A DNA stretch of 13,941 nt from Thermohalobaculum sp038524325 (lineage in GTDB: Bacteria; Pseudomonadota; Alphaproteobacteria; Rhodobacterales; Rhodobacteraceae): positions 1-13,941 of the forward strand of contig JBCBIS010000106.1 in assembly GCA_038524325.1 (NCBI GenBank). The letters run 5' to 3'. The notes beneath the pieces are model-generated. The model saw nothing but the letters and a program-made list of their open reading frames with translations, was not told the DNA's origin and did not search any database. The position numbers were made by a program, and so were the translations under genes. Position 1 is the stretch's first letter. Each line of letters begins with the position of its first letter. This document shows, in pieces, positions 6,349 through 12,373 of this stretch.

Positions 6349-6873
6349 ATGCCGAAAAACAAGCAAAAGGCCATCACCGTCGAGGCCCCCCAGACGATGC
6401 AGGAGTGCAATGACTGGATCGCGAAGCTGGGAGCATGGGAGCGCGAGCGCGTCCGCCTGGAGGCGAAGATGGGCGACGACGTGGCCGCAATCAAGCTGAA
6501 ATACGAGGGCGATGTAGCGCCGATCGACACGGCGATCGGCGACCTGCGTGCGGGGATCAAGGCCTTCGCCGAAGCGAACCGCGTTCGCCTGACGAATGAC
6601 GGCCGCGTGAAGTCCCATCGATTCCCGGCCGGGGTGGTCGGGTGGCGCACGCAGCCTGCGAAGGTGACGATCCGGGGGGTCGATGCAGTCATCGAGAAAT
6701 GCCGCGAGCTGGGAATGCGCCGGTTCCTGCGAATGAAGACCGAGATCAACAAGGATCGGATGCTGGCCGAACCCGACGCGGCCAGACTGATCCCCGGGGT
6801 CACAATCAAGTCGGATGGTGAAGCGTTCGAGGTGAAGCCCGACGCCGAGGAGCTGGTGGAGGGGGAGACATGA
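6349..6873 (+). CDS. gam: Host-nuclease inhibitor protein Gam
   Basis: A 174-residue protein, the same length as Mu Gam, which binds double-stranded DNA ends and shields them from exonucleases (RecBCD in E. coli), a Ku-like role. The start is set by GGAGGTG (6336-6342), 6 nt before the ATG. Residues 20-80 form the long amphipathic helices (LGAWERERVRLEAKMGDD, then VAAIKLKYEGDVAPIDTAIG). Conserved Gam segments follow: LTNDGRVKS (81-89), GVVGWRTQPAKVTIRGVDAV (95-114), RFLRMKTEINKDRML (125-139) and LIPGVTIKS (147-155). These align with the matching Mu Gam blocks as I recall them. Acts in the cytoplasm early in infection. The stop overlaps the next ATG. Confidence 0.93.
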   Translation: MPKNKQKAITVEAPQTMQECNDWIAKLGAWERERVRLEAKMGDDVAAIKLKYEGDVAPIDTAIGDLRAGIKAFAEANRVRLTNDGRVKSHRFPAGVVGWRTQPAKVTIRGVDAVIEKCRELGMRRFLRMKTEINKDRMLAEPDAARLIPGVTIKSDGEAFEVKPDAEELVEGET

Positions 6874-7283
6874 GCCCGGCCCAGCCAGACCCGGCGCAGC
6901 TGTCGCACGACATCCTGGCGGCAATCCGACTGCTGGAGGGGCATGGGTATGTCGTGCAGGCGACCCACCAGACCGACGCGCTGCCCCCGTCTGTCGTGCC
7001 CCTGCAGCCGGTTTGCGATGCAGTCCGCTCGATGTACGGGGTCACCCACGACCAGCTGCGCGGGGATGGCCAGCAGGATCACCTGATCCGCGCGCGCACC
7101 CTGCTGGCCGTTGCGGCGCGTCGGCGCGGCATCTCGAACAGCCGGATCGGCCGGGCGATCAACCGCGACCGCAGCACCGTCGCGGACATGATCGGCAAGG
7201 CCGAAAAGCGCCTCGGCGATCGTCTGGATCTGCTGGTCGAGCATGTCGAGAAGCTGGCGGCGGGAGTGTCCGATGCCCCGTAA
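6870..7283 (+). CDS. DnaA domain IV-like helix-turn-helix protein
   Basis: A 137-residue protein whose ATG overlaps the Gam stop (ATGA), with a strong GGAGGGGGAG ribosome-binding site. Residues about 46-115 mimic the C-terminal DNA-binding domain of DnaA: VCDAVRSMYGVTHDQLRGDG, then LIRARTLLAVAARRRGISNS, then RIGRAINRDRSTVADMIGKA. The RxRS/DRSTV stretch matches the DnaA signature that reads DnaA boxes. There is no AAA+ domain, so it cannot act as an initiator by itself. Such proteins in Mu-like phages are annotated as HTH or DnaA-like. It may bind DnaA-box-like sites in phage or host DNA to regulate replication or transcription; this is inference. Confidence 0.8.
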   Translation: MSPAQPDPAQLSHDILAAIRLLEGHGYVVQATHQTDALPPSVVPLQPVCDAVRSMYGVTHDQLRGDGQQDHLIRARTLLAVAARRRGISNSRIGRAINRDRSTVADMIGKAEKRLGDRLDLLVEHVEKLAAGVSDAP

Positions 7284-7704
7284 CCCGCTGCAGCAGAAGA
7301 TCCAGATCGCGCGCCGCCAGCTGGGGATCGAGGAGGACGACTATCGCGCCCTGCTGACCCGCGTCACGGGGCAGAACAGCACCAAAGGCATGGGGCCGAA
7401 ACAGCTCCAGAAGGTCCTGGACGCGATGGCGGCGCTGGGGTTCGAGGAACGGCGCGGCAAGCGTCAGCAGAGCCCCCACGCCTATATCCGTTTCATCCAT
7501 GTGTTGTGGTCCCTGCTGGCCGATGCTGGCGTGGTCGATCGCGACCGATCAGCCCTGAACGCCTTCATCCAAGCGGACAATTTCCGCGAGAAGTGGGGCG
7601 AGCTTCCGACCGATGTCGACTGGCTGACCCAGGAACGCGCCTATGACGTGATCGAGGCCCTAAAGGCGATCGCGCGCCGCCATCGCGTCGAGCTGCAGCG
7701 ATGA
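7273..7704 (+). CDS. gemA: GemA-family regulatory protein (Mu gp16-like, DUF1018)
   Basis: A 143-residue protein from ATG 7273, which overlaps the preceding gene by 11 nt; the frame upstream to 7243 is less likely. The N-terminus NPLQQKIQIARRQLGIEEDDYRALL (5-28), then the turn RVTGQNSTKGMGPKQL (30-45) and the C-terminal half with YIRFIHVLWSLLADAGVV (71-88) and LTQERAYDVIEALKAIARR (118-136) match the GemA family (PF06252). Mu GemA modulates host gene expression and DNA supercoiling early in infection. Basic, cytoplasmic, full length. The next gene overlaps its stop (ATGA). Confidence 0.9.
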   Translation: MPRNPLQQKIQIARRQLGIEEDDYRALLTRVTGQNSTKGMGPKQLQKVLDAMAALGFEERRGKRQQSPHAYIRFIHVLWSLLADAGVVDRDRSALNAFIQADNFREKWGELPTDVDWLTQERAYDVIEALKAIARRHRVELQR

Positions 7705-7943
7705 AGCGGCCGTCGGCAACCGTCACTGACCACGCGGTGATCCGATACCTGGAACGCGAATGGGGTGTGGACATCGAGGCGGTGCGCGCCCGGCTTCGTC
7801 GCATCGCTCAGACCGGGGTCGAGAACGAGGCCGCTGCAGTGATCCTCAACGGCACGAAATACTGCCTACGGGGCAGCACCATGACCACCGTCATCCGTGC
7901 AGACGGGCCGCGAAGGCGCCGTCGGAAAGGAAAGTCAAAATGA
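7701..7943 (+). CDS. Small basic phage protein, possibly DUF4258-like
   Basis: An 80-residue protein overlapping the GemA stop (ATGA). It opens with TVTDHAVIRYLEREWGVDIE, a D-H-A-x-x-R-x-x-E/R pattern recalling the small BrnT/DUF4258 RelE-like fold, followed by strands AAAVILNGTKYCLRG and TMTTVIRAD. The tail is strongly basic (RRRRRKGKSK), suggesting nucleic-acid contact. No antitoxin partner is evident: the next gene does not look like one. The toxin-fold link is only a resemblance. It is a conserved-looking early-operon gene of unknown role. Confidence 0.65.
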   Translation: MKRPSATVTDHAVIRYLEREWGVDIEAVRARLRRIAQTGVENEAAAVILNGTKYCLRGSTMTTVIRADGPRRRRRKGKSK

Positions 7944-8212
7944 AGGACGCCGCGAACGAGACAATGGCCAGCCCGGCCGAGCTGACGGTGATGAAGCTGG
8001 CCTATGACGCCGTCACCAAGACCCCCGACCCGTGGATCAGCCAGGCCGACCTGACCGACGGCCGCACCTTCCCGCGCGGGGCTGGCGCCGAGCTGTGGGC
8101 GGCGGCGCTGTTGCTGCCCGATGGGGTTCTGGAATGGTCGCTCTATGGCGACCGGTTCATGCTGTCCGCCGAATTCGCGCAAGCGATGCTGGCAGGCGAG
8201 GGGCAGGCCTGA
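7940..8212 (+). CDS. Hypothetical 90-residue protein
   Basis: The ATG at 7940 overlaps the preceding stop (ATGA) with GGAAAGGAAAG upstream. The protein is a single compact alpha-helical unit: AELTVMKLAYDAVTKTPDPW, then ISQADLTDGRTFPRGAGAEL and MLSAEFAQAMLAGEGQA. The frame reading upstream from 7760 is a shadow overlapping the previous gene. No domain recognised. It lies between the small basic protein and the Mor-like activator, so it is transcribed with the end of the early operon. Confidence 0.62.
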   Translation: MKDAANETMASPAELTVMKLAYDAVTKTPDPWISQADLTDGRTFPRGAGAELWAAALLLPDGVLEWSLYGDRFMLSAEFAQAMLAGEGQA

Positions 8213-8213
8213 C

Positions 8214-8582
8214 ATGGCCCTGCCCGGCATCCTGGGCCAGATCGAGGGTCTGATCGGCACCGACAAGGCGGTGGCGCTGATGCAGGCGTTCGGTGGGCGC
8301 GAAGTCACGATCCCCAAAAAGCCCGAGGCCGGGATGGAGCTTCCCAAGGTGATCGGCGTCGAGGCGGCCCGCGTGCTGGCGTCAGACCTGGGCAGCGGCC
8401 GGGTGCTGATCCCGATGGCGCAATCCAGCCGGGTCGCGCGGCTGCGGCGGATGCTGAAAGACGGCATCTCCCATCAGAAGATCGCCGCAGCGCTTGGCTG
8501 CCATGTCAGGACGGTCGAATATCACGCCGCCAAGGTCCGCAAGGACCCGCAGCTGGAACTGGACCTGCGGCCCCCGCGTTGA
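8214..8582 (+). CDS. mor: Mor-family transcriptional activator of middle/late genes
   Basis: A 122-residue protein starting 1 nt after the preceding stop. The N-terminal half LPGILGQIEGLIGTDKAVAL (3-22) followed by FGGREVTIPKK fits the Mor/C dimerisation region. The second half, GRVLIPMAQSSRVARLRRML (62-81) and SHQKIAAALGCHVRTVEYHA (86-105), is the helix-turn-helix that in Mu Mor contacts the middle promoter. In Mu, Mor is the last early gene and recruits RNA polymerase to a promoter lacking a -35. Here it is also the last gene before the 143-bp non-coding gap, so the promoter it activates is probably in 8583-8725. Mor and C are related; position favours Mor. Confidence 0.78.
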   Translation: MALPGILGQIEGLIGTDKAVALMQAFGGREVTIPKKPEAGMELPKVIGVEAARVLASDLGSGRVLIPMAQSSRVARLRRMLKDGISHQKIAAALGCHVRTVEYHAAKVRKDPQLELDLRPPR

Positions 8583-8725
8583 CGCGACTTCGCGGCGCGT
8601 TTAGCGTGCCGACCATATAGCCGCACCCAAAACCGCCGAGGACCCGAAAGTTTTCGGGATGTGTTTTGAAGGCGCTGTCGGCCACCTTTCCCGGGAAGAC
8701 ATGAGATCAGCCCCCCGGAGAGAGA
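8583..8725 (+). promoter_or_regulatory. Likely middle/late promoter region between Mor and the lysis operon
   Basis: This is the longest non-coding stretch within the rightward genes. It has an exact dyad CCCGAAA-GT-TTTCGGG (8643-8658), a short CGCG-ACTT-CGCG hairpin just after the Mor stop (8583-8594) and an AT patch CATATAG (8614-8620). There is no good sigma70 -35/-10 pair, as expected for a Mor-dependent promoter. The dyad may be an activator site; a terminator is less likely because no T-run follows. The exact start site cannot be fixed by eye. Confidence 0.45.
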
Positions 8726-9205
8726 ATGGCAATCATGATCCGACACACCTGGGTTATCGCCCTTGCGCTTATTGTTGTAGCGGCCCCTGCATCCGCTGCT
8801 GAAACTGTGGATCTGTCTGGCGTCGTCGAGCTGGCGATCGATTACGGGATCGTCATCGTGGTCGCGCTGGTTGGCTTTGCCTGGAACAAGACGTTGGCGC
8901 GGCCGCTCGCAAAATATCTGGGCGAGCGCACCGAGGCCTCGGCCCGCGAAGCCTTGTTCGAGATCGCACGGCGCGGCATCCAGCTGTCGTTCGAAGAGCG
9001 CGGCCTGACGAAGCGGGCGCAGGCGGTGGTCATCAAGAGCGAGATTATTCGCGATGCCGCCGCCTATGTGGCCAGCTCGGCACCTGGCTATGTCGCCGAC
9101 TTTGGCCTGTCACCCGATCGTATCGAAGACATGGTTCGGGCGCGTCTTTTGGATGAGGTCGAAGCCTTGCCAAATCTGTATCCATCAGATCACGGCAAAG
9201 GTTAG
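8726..9205 (+). CDS. Membrane protein, possible holin (LLH-type-like)
   Basis: A 159-residue protein with GGAGAGAG (8717-8724) just before ATG 8726. Residues 1-25 look like a signal peptide or first membrane helix (WVIALALIVVAAPASA, potential cut after ASA). Residues 40-53 (YGIVIVVALVGFAW) are a second hydrophobic segment. The rest is a soluble helical domain with KRAQAVVIKSEIIRDAAAYV and LSPDRIEDMVRARLL, recalling LLH-type phage holins, in which a C-terminal helical part ends with a conserved I-E-A-type helix. First gene after the Mor-linked promoter and in the same operon as an endolysin lacking a signal peptide, which would need a holin. Holin assignment is inference; an envelope protein of unknown role is the alternative. 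Confidence 0.6.
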   Translation: MAIMIRHTWVIALALIVVAAPASAAETVDLSGVVELAIDYGIVIVVALVGFAWNKTLARPLAKYLGERTEASAREALFEIARRGIQLSFEERGLTKRAQAVVIKSEIIRDAAAYVASSAPGYVADFGLSPDRIEDMVRARLLDEVEALPNLYPSDHGKG

Positions 9206-9210
9206 TTGCC

Positions 9211-9594
9211 GTGCAGAGCTGGCTGACAACCACGCAACTAATCGTCGGTCTGATAAGCGCCGCCGGCGGGTTTGTCTTCTATTTGCTGCGGCAAAGGGGA
9301 GCGATCTCGGCCGAGATCGAGGACTCGGAAGCGCGCGTGCAGGCCCAGGTGGAGGCGCAGGCGGCCCGCATCCATGATCTGGAGCGCGAGCTGGCCACGA
9401 TGGCGATGGAGCTGCGCGGCTTGCCGACAAGAGACGATCTGAGCGCGATCCAGATCGGCCTGGTCGAGTTGACCGGGATGGTCCGCCTGCAGGGCGAACG
9501 CATCGAAAGCACCACGCAAATCATGACGCGGATCGAAAACATGGTCGGCCGCCATGAAAGCCATCTGTTAGGCGGCGGGGGAGGGAACAGCTGA
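9211..9594 (+). CDS. DUF2730 membrane/coiled-coil protein (Mu gp25-like)
   Basis: A 127-residue protein from GTG 9211, preceded by AAAGGTTAG. Residues 9-26 are one transmembrane helix (QLIVGLISAAGGFVFYLL). A long coiled coil follows (residues 33-70: AEIEDSEARVQAQVEAQAAR, then IHDLERELATMAMELRGLP), then a second helical part with TTQIMTRIENMVGRHESHLL and a glycine tail. TM-plus-coiled-coil of about 120 residues just before the gp26 and gp27 homologues matches Mu gp25 (DUF2730). Its role in Mu is not established. The stop overlaps the next start (TGATG). Confidence 0.78.
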   Translation: MQSWLTTTQLIVGLISAAGGFVFYLLRQRGAISAEIEDSEARVQAQVEAQAARIHDLERELATMAMELRGLPTRDDLSAIQIGLVELTGMVRLQGERIESTTQIMTRIENMVGRHESHLLGGGGGNS

Positions 9595-9893
9595 TGGACT
9601 ATGTCGAGAAAGCGGACCGGAACCGTCGCCTGGTTGTTCTGCGGGCGTTGGAAAAGGAGAACGACGGCCGCCTGAATGAAAGCCTGATCAGCCGCCAGCT
9701 GGACGCGTTCGGGCACGCTATGAGCCGGGCCGAGGTTCGCGAGCTGCTGCGCTGGCTGGAGGGGCGCGATGCGATCCGCGTCACCATGGCCGGCGACACG
9801 GTGATGGTGGCCGAGATCACCCAGGCCGGGGCCGATCATGTCGCGCGACGGGGCAAGCCGATCGACGGCATCGACCTGCCGTCGAGGATCTGA
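9594..9893 (+). CDS. Winged-helix protein (Mu gp26-like)
   Basis: A 99-residue protein overlapping the gp25-like stop (TGATG). Residues 10-75 form a winged helix: RRLVVLRALEKENDGRLNES, then LISRQLDAFGHAMSRAEVRE, LLRWLEGRDAIRV, then wing strands TMAGDTVMVAEI. The C-terminal tail (GADHVARRGKPIDGI) is typical of the ArsR-like gp26 family next to DUF3486 in Mu-like phages. The position between gp25-like and gp27-like genes supports this. DNA binding is likely; the target is unknown. Confidence 0.78.
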   Translation: MDYVEKADRNRRLVVLRALEKENDGRLNESLISRQLDAFGHAMSRAEVRELLRWLEGRDAIRVTMAGDTVMVAEITQAGADHVARRGKPIDGIDLPSRI

Positions 9894-9895
9894 CG

Positions 9896-10513
9896 ATGGC
9901 GCGGCGTCTGGGCCGTGGCCGGCTGTCCTCGATCGAGGAGCTGCCCGAGGAAGCGGACGAGGCCGTGAACTGGGCCCTGGACGCGCTGCGCGATCGCAGC
10001 CAGCCCCAGACCCAGATCCTGGCCCGCTTCAACGAAATGTTGGCCGAGCTGGACCTGGACCCGCCCGTCCAGCCGATTTCGCGCAGCGCGTTCGGACGGT
10101 TCACCATCCGGTTCTCGGCCCAGGCGGCGCGGCTGAAAGAAGCGCAAGAGATGGCCGCCGCCATGGCCGCCCGCTGGGACGACATGCCCGAGGGTGACGT
10201 CGGCTTGATGGTGGGCGAGACGATCATGGCCCTGGTGAACGACGTGCTGCTGGACGGGATGCTGACGGGCGAGACCCTTTCGCTGAAAATGCTGCGGGAA
10301 GCGGCCGAGACGATCGAGCGGGTCGCGAAGGCCCGGCGCGCCGGGCAGATGACCCATATCGCGAACCGCAACCAGCTGCTGGCGAAGGCGGCCGAGAAAG
10401 TCGACGAAGCGGTGGGCGAGCTGACCGAGACCCGCCGCGCCGAACTGGGCCTGACGACGAAGACCATCGAGCAAATCAAAGCCGAGATCCTGGGCATCCG
10501 GGAGACCGCCTAA
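9896..10513 (+). CDS. DUF3486 protein (Mu gp27-like, possible small terminase subunit)
   Basis: A 205-residue, almost wholly helical protein starting 2 nt after the gp26-like stop. The opening RRLGRGRLSSIEELPEEADE and then VNWALDALRDRSQPQTQIL and ISRSAFGRFTIRFSAQAARL are hallmarks of the DUF3486 family (Mu gp27). The C-terminus has IERVAKARRAGQMTHIANRN and KAEILGIRE. Mu gp27 precedes the large terminase gp28 and is thought to be the small packaging subunit; that is family-level inference. In this phage the endolysin and an inverted cassette separate the two. Confidence 0.82.
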   Translation: MARRLGRGRLSSIEELPEEADEAVNWALDALRDRSQPQTQILARFNEMLAELDLDPPVQPISRSAFGRFTIRFSAQAARLKEAQEMAAAMAARWDDMPEGDVGLMVGETIMALVNDVLLDGMLTGETLSLKMLREAAETIERVAKARRAGQMTHIANRNQLLAKAAEKVDEAVGELTETRRAELGLTTKTIEQIKAEILGIRETA

Positions 10514-10527
10514 ACGAGGAGTTGACC

Positions 10528-11319
10528 ATGACCACCAGCACCGACGACACCCGCTTTCTGCGCGCCTTCGAGCATGTCCTGGGCAGCGAGGGCGGTTTCA
10601 CCGATGACCGCCAGGACCCCGGGAACTGGACCGGCGGCCGGATCGGCCAGGGCCAGCTGAAAGGCACGAATTTCGGGATCTCGGCTGCGAGCTATCCGAA
10701 CGAGGACATCCGGGGCATGACCCAGGCGCGGGCCCGCCAGATTTACCATCGCGATTACTGGTCGCGCTGCAGCTGCCAGCTGCTGCCCGACGGCGTGGCC
10801 TATGTGGTGTTCGACTGCGCTGTGAACCACGGCGTCGGCCGGGCGATCCCGTGGCTGCAGGAGGCGATCGGCACCGCGCCCGATGGCAAGATCGGCCCCC
10901 ACACCCGCCAGATGATCGGCGAGATCGGCGGCCGGGCCGACGCGGTGGTCCGCGAAATCTCGGCCCAGCGGACCCATTTCTATATGGAGCTGGACCAGCT
11001 GAACGATCGGTTCGGCCTGGGCTGGGCGCGGCGCGCGATCGATGTCGCCGTCAAAGGCGACCGCTTTGCCCGCTCGACCGAAGTCGCCAAGCTGATCGTC
11101 AAGATCGACGAGCTGGAGCGCCAGGTGGGCGGCCTCCAGGCGGCAAAGGAGCGGCTGGAGGCCGAGAACCAGGCGCTGCGCGACCACCCGCCCATGATGA
11201 TCCAGCCGGATAACGTCGGCATCGACATGGCCCGCGAGCCGGATCAATCGCCGCCGAACGACTTTGGCTGGGCCCCCGGCTTCATCCAGAGATGGATGGC
11301 CGATCGAGGCCGCGTATAG
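10528..11319 (+). CDS. Endolysin, glycoside hydrolase 108 family with coiled-coil tail
   Basis: A 263-residue peptidoglycan hydrolase. ATG 10528 is set by ACGAGGAG (10514-10521); an in-frame TTG at 10522 is less likely. The catalytic N-domain has the conserved S-E-G-G-F motif with Glu21 as predicted catalytic acid, followed by D-P-G and GTNFGIS. Residues about 90-140 (AYVVFDCAVNHGVGRAIPWL, then PDGKIGPHTRQMIGE) match the peptidoglycan-binding domain that follows GH108. From about residue 190 there is an added coiled coil (VKIDELERQVGGLQAAKERL, then EAENQALRDH) and a Pro-rich end. There is no signal peptide, so release needs a holin. In Mu the lysin gene lies further upstream, so this position is unusual. 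Confidence 0.88.
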   Translation: MTTSTDDTRFLRAFEHVLGSEGGFTDDRQDPGNWTGGRIGQGQLKGTNFGISAASYPNEDIRGMTQARARQIYHRDYWSRCSCQLLPDGVAYVVFDCAVNHGVGRAIPWLQEAIGTAPDGKIGPHTRQMIGEIGGRADAVVREISAQRTHFYMELDQLNDRFGLGWARRAIDVAVKGDRFARSTEVAKLIVKIDELERQVGGLQAAKERLEAENQALRDHPPMMIQPDNVGIDMAREPDQSPPNDFGWAPGFIQRWMADRGRV

Positions 11320-11323
11320 TGAA

Positions 11324-11336
11324 AGGCCGAGGGCCT
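11324..11336 (+). terminator. Weak hairpin after the endolysin gene
   Basis: AGGCC-GAG-GGCCT forms a 5-bp stem with a 3-nt loop, 4 nt after the endolysin stop, at the point where convergent transcription from the inverted cassette would arrive. Only a short, non-T-rich ATTGTT follows, so it would be a weak terminator. It could also act for the leftward genes. Confidence 0.3.
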
Positions 11337-11354
11337 ATTGTTGGAAACCAAATG

Positions 11355-11831
11355 TCAAAGCCCACGAAAACGTGGCTGTCTGCGGTCGGCAGGCGCGTGC
11401 CTGAACGCTTTCTTGCATGTTCTGCAAGTATAGAGTTCTGGACCTTCATCAAGGAAGGCCCTGACACGCTTCTCAAAGCAAACCGGGCAGGCAAAGTGGT
11501 CGGGAGTGCTGTCACCTTCAGCTTTGATAAAGCGCCAGATCAATGCACCTTGCCGTGTCTTAACCAACTCGTATCGAGCTTTGATATTGGACCATTCTTG
11601 TCGCGCAGCCTCTTCTGCCTGGTACTTCACCAACAAACTTTGAAGCTCGATGTAGCCTGTCTGAACCTGTGCCAAGCGCTCGTTCAACAACTGGATTTGG
11701 GCTACTGCGTCGGGCGGAAGGTCATCGCGTTTCACGATCATACTGTTCAATGCTTGGGCCGCGCCGACACCTTCCTTCAAGTGGGTGAGCGCTTGGGCGG
11801 CTGTGGTCACAAGTGCAAGAGCTTCAATCAC
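11355..11831 (-). CDS. Helical/zinc-ribbon moron protein, paralogue 2
   Basis: A 158-residue protein on the minus strand from GTG 11831, with a strong AGGAGG ribosome-binding site in the 12-nt gap after its upstream partner. Residues 1-79 are helical (VTTAAQALTHLKEGVGAAQA, then AQIQLLNERLAQVQTGYIEL). W80 and Y87 open a conserved core, then a zinc ribbon with CPVC (115-118) and CRTC (136-139). It is a diverged paralogue of the adjacent gene, sharing MIE at the start, W-x6-Y and both CxxC pairs at nearly equal spacing. The architecture recalls a widespread family of uncharacterised prophage and bacterial proteins. No membrane segment or enzyme motif. GC is lower than in the phage core. Function unknown. 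Confidence 0.8.
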   Translation of the reverse strand: MIEALALVTTAAQALTHLKEGVGAAQALNSMIVKRDDLPPDAVAQIQLLNERLAQVQTGYIELQSLLVKYQAEEAARQEWSNIKARYELVKTRQGALIWRFIKAEGDSTPDHFACPVCFEKRVRAFLDEGPELYTCRTCKKAFRHAPADRRQPRFRGL

Positions 11832-11843
11832 CGCTGTTCCTCC

Positions 11844-12338
11844 TCAATGGGCAAATGGATCGTAGTCGGTCAGGGCCTGCGAAGTATCTTCCGCGCCGAA
11901 AAAGAAATCAGCATCACAGTTTGGGCATGTGAGGACCCAACCGTTCTTCCTCAGCGGGATGATCATTTTTTTCTCGCTACAGACGGGGCAGGCGTAGTGT
12001 GGAACGGTTTGGTCGTTTTCATCTCTGTGCACATATTCGAGGACGGGGACTCCACGCGCGACATCGACCAGCGAGTAGGCTTCACGCTTCTTTTTCCAGT
12101 CGTCCTGCTCGGCGATCACCGCCTTCAATTCAGTGATCTTGTCGATGAGGTCAGCGTGCATCGTCCGTGCATCGACCATGATCTCGGTCAAATCGAGGAG
12201 CTTGCTTTCGATCTCAGCGGGAGAAGCTGTTTTGCTTTTGGTCAGTTCGCGGACTGTCTGAACAGCATTCTTTGCTGCACTGATAGTCTGGCTGCCCGAT
12301 TTGATGCTGTCTGCGATATCGGTGAGAATTTCTATCAT
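11844..12338 (-). CDS. Helical/zinc-ribbon moron protein, paralogue 1
   Basis: A 164-residue protein, first gene of the leftward pair, with GAGGAAGAG before ATG 12338. The N-terminal 80 residues are helical, likely coiled coil (SIKSGSQTISAAKNAVQTVR, then IESKLLDLTEIMVDARTMHA and LIDKITELKAVIAEQDDW). W81 and Y88 begin the core, followed by YVHRDENDQTVPHYACPVC and a four-cysteine ribbon, CPVC (117-120) and CPNC (138-141). The C-terminus is acidic and aromatic (FFFGAE). Only 35 bp separate it from the terminase start, so its promoter must lie in that gap or inside the terminase N-terminus. Opposite orientation, own expression and lower GC fit a horizontally acquired moron. Function unknown. Confidence 0.8.
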   Translation of the reverse strand: MIEILTDIADSIKSGSQTISAAKNAVQTVRELTKSKTASPAEIESKLLDLTEIMVDARTMHADLIDKITELKAVIAEQDDWKKKREAYSLVDVARGVPVLEYVHRDENDQTVPHYACPVCSEKKMIIPLRKNGWVLTCPNCDADFFFGAEDTSQALTDYDPFAH

Positions 12339-12373
12339 AAGGCCGCTCTTCCTCGATCAAAAAGAGTCGCAGC
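12339..12373. promoter_or_regulatory. 35-bp divergent spacer between moron cassette and terminase
   Basis: It separates two divergent starts. It carries the leftward ribosome-binding site (GAGGAAGAG on the minus strand), a weak rightward one (AAAGAG, 12361-12366) and a short CTCTT/AAGAG inverted repeat (12346-12350/12362-12366). There is no room for two full promoters, so terminase is likely transcribed from further upstream or from a promoter in the cassette. AAGGCCG (12339-12345) repeats the sequence at 11323-11329 on the other side of the cassette. Confidence 0.35.

Noticed and set aside
7701..8212. Toxin-antitoxin pair made of the small basic protein and the next gene
   Set aside because: The first only resembles a RelE/BrnT-like fold, the second is not antitoxin-like, and both lie within the early operon with no separate promoter.
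8643..8658. CCCGAAA/TTTCGGG dyad as a rho-independent terminator
   Set aside because: The loop is only 2-4 nt and no T-run follows on the + strand, so an operator is more likely than a terminator.
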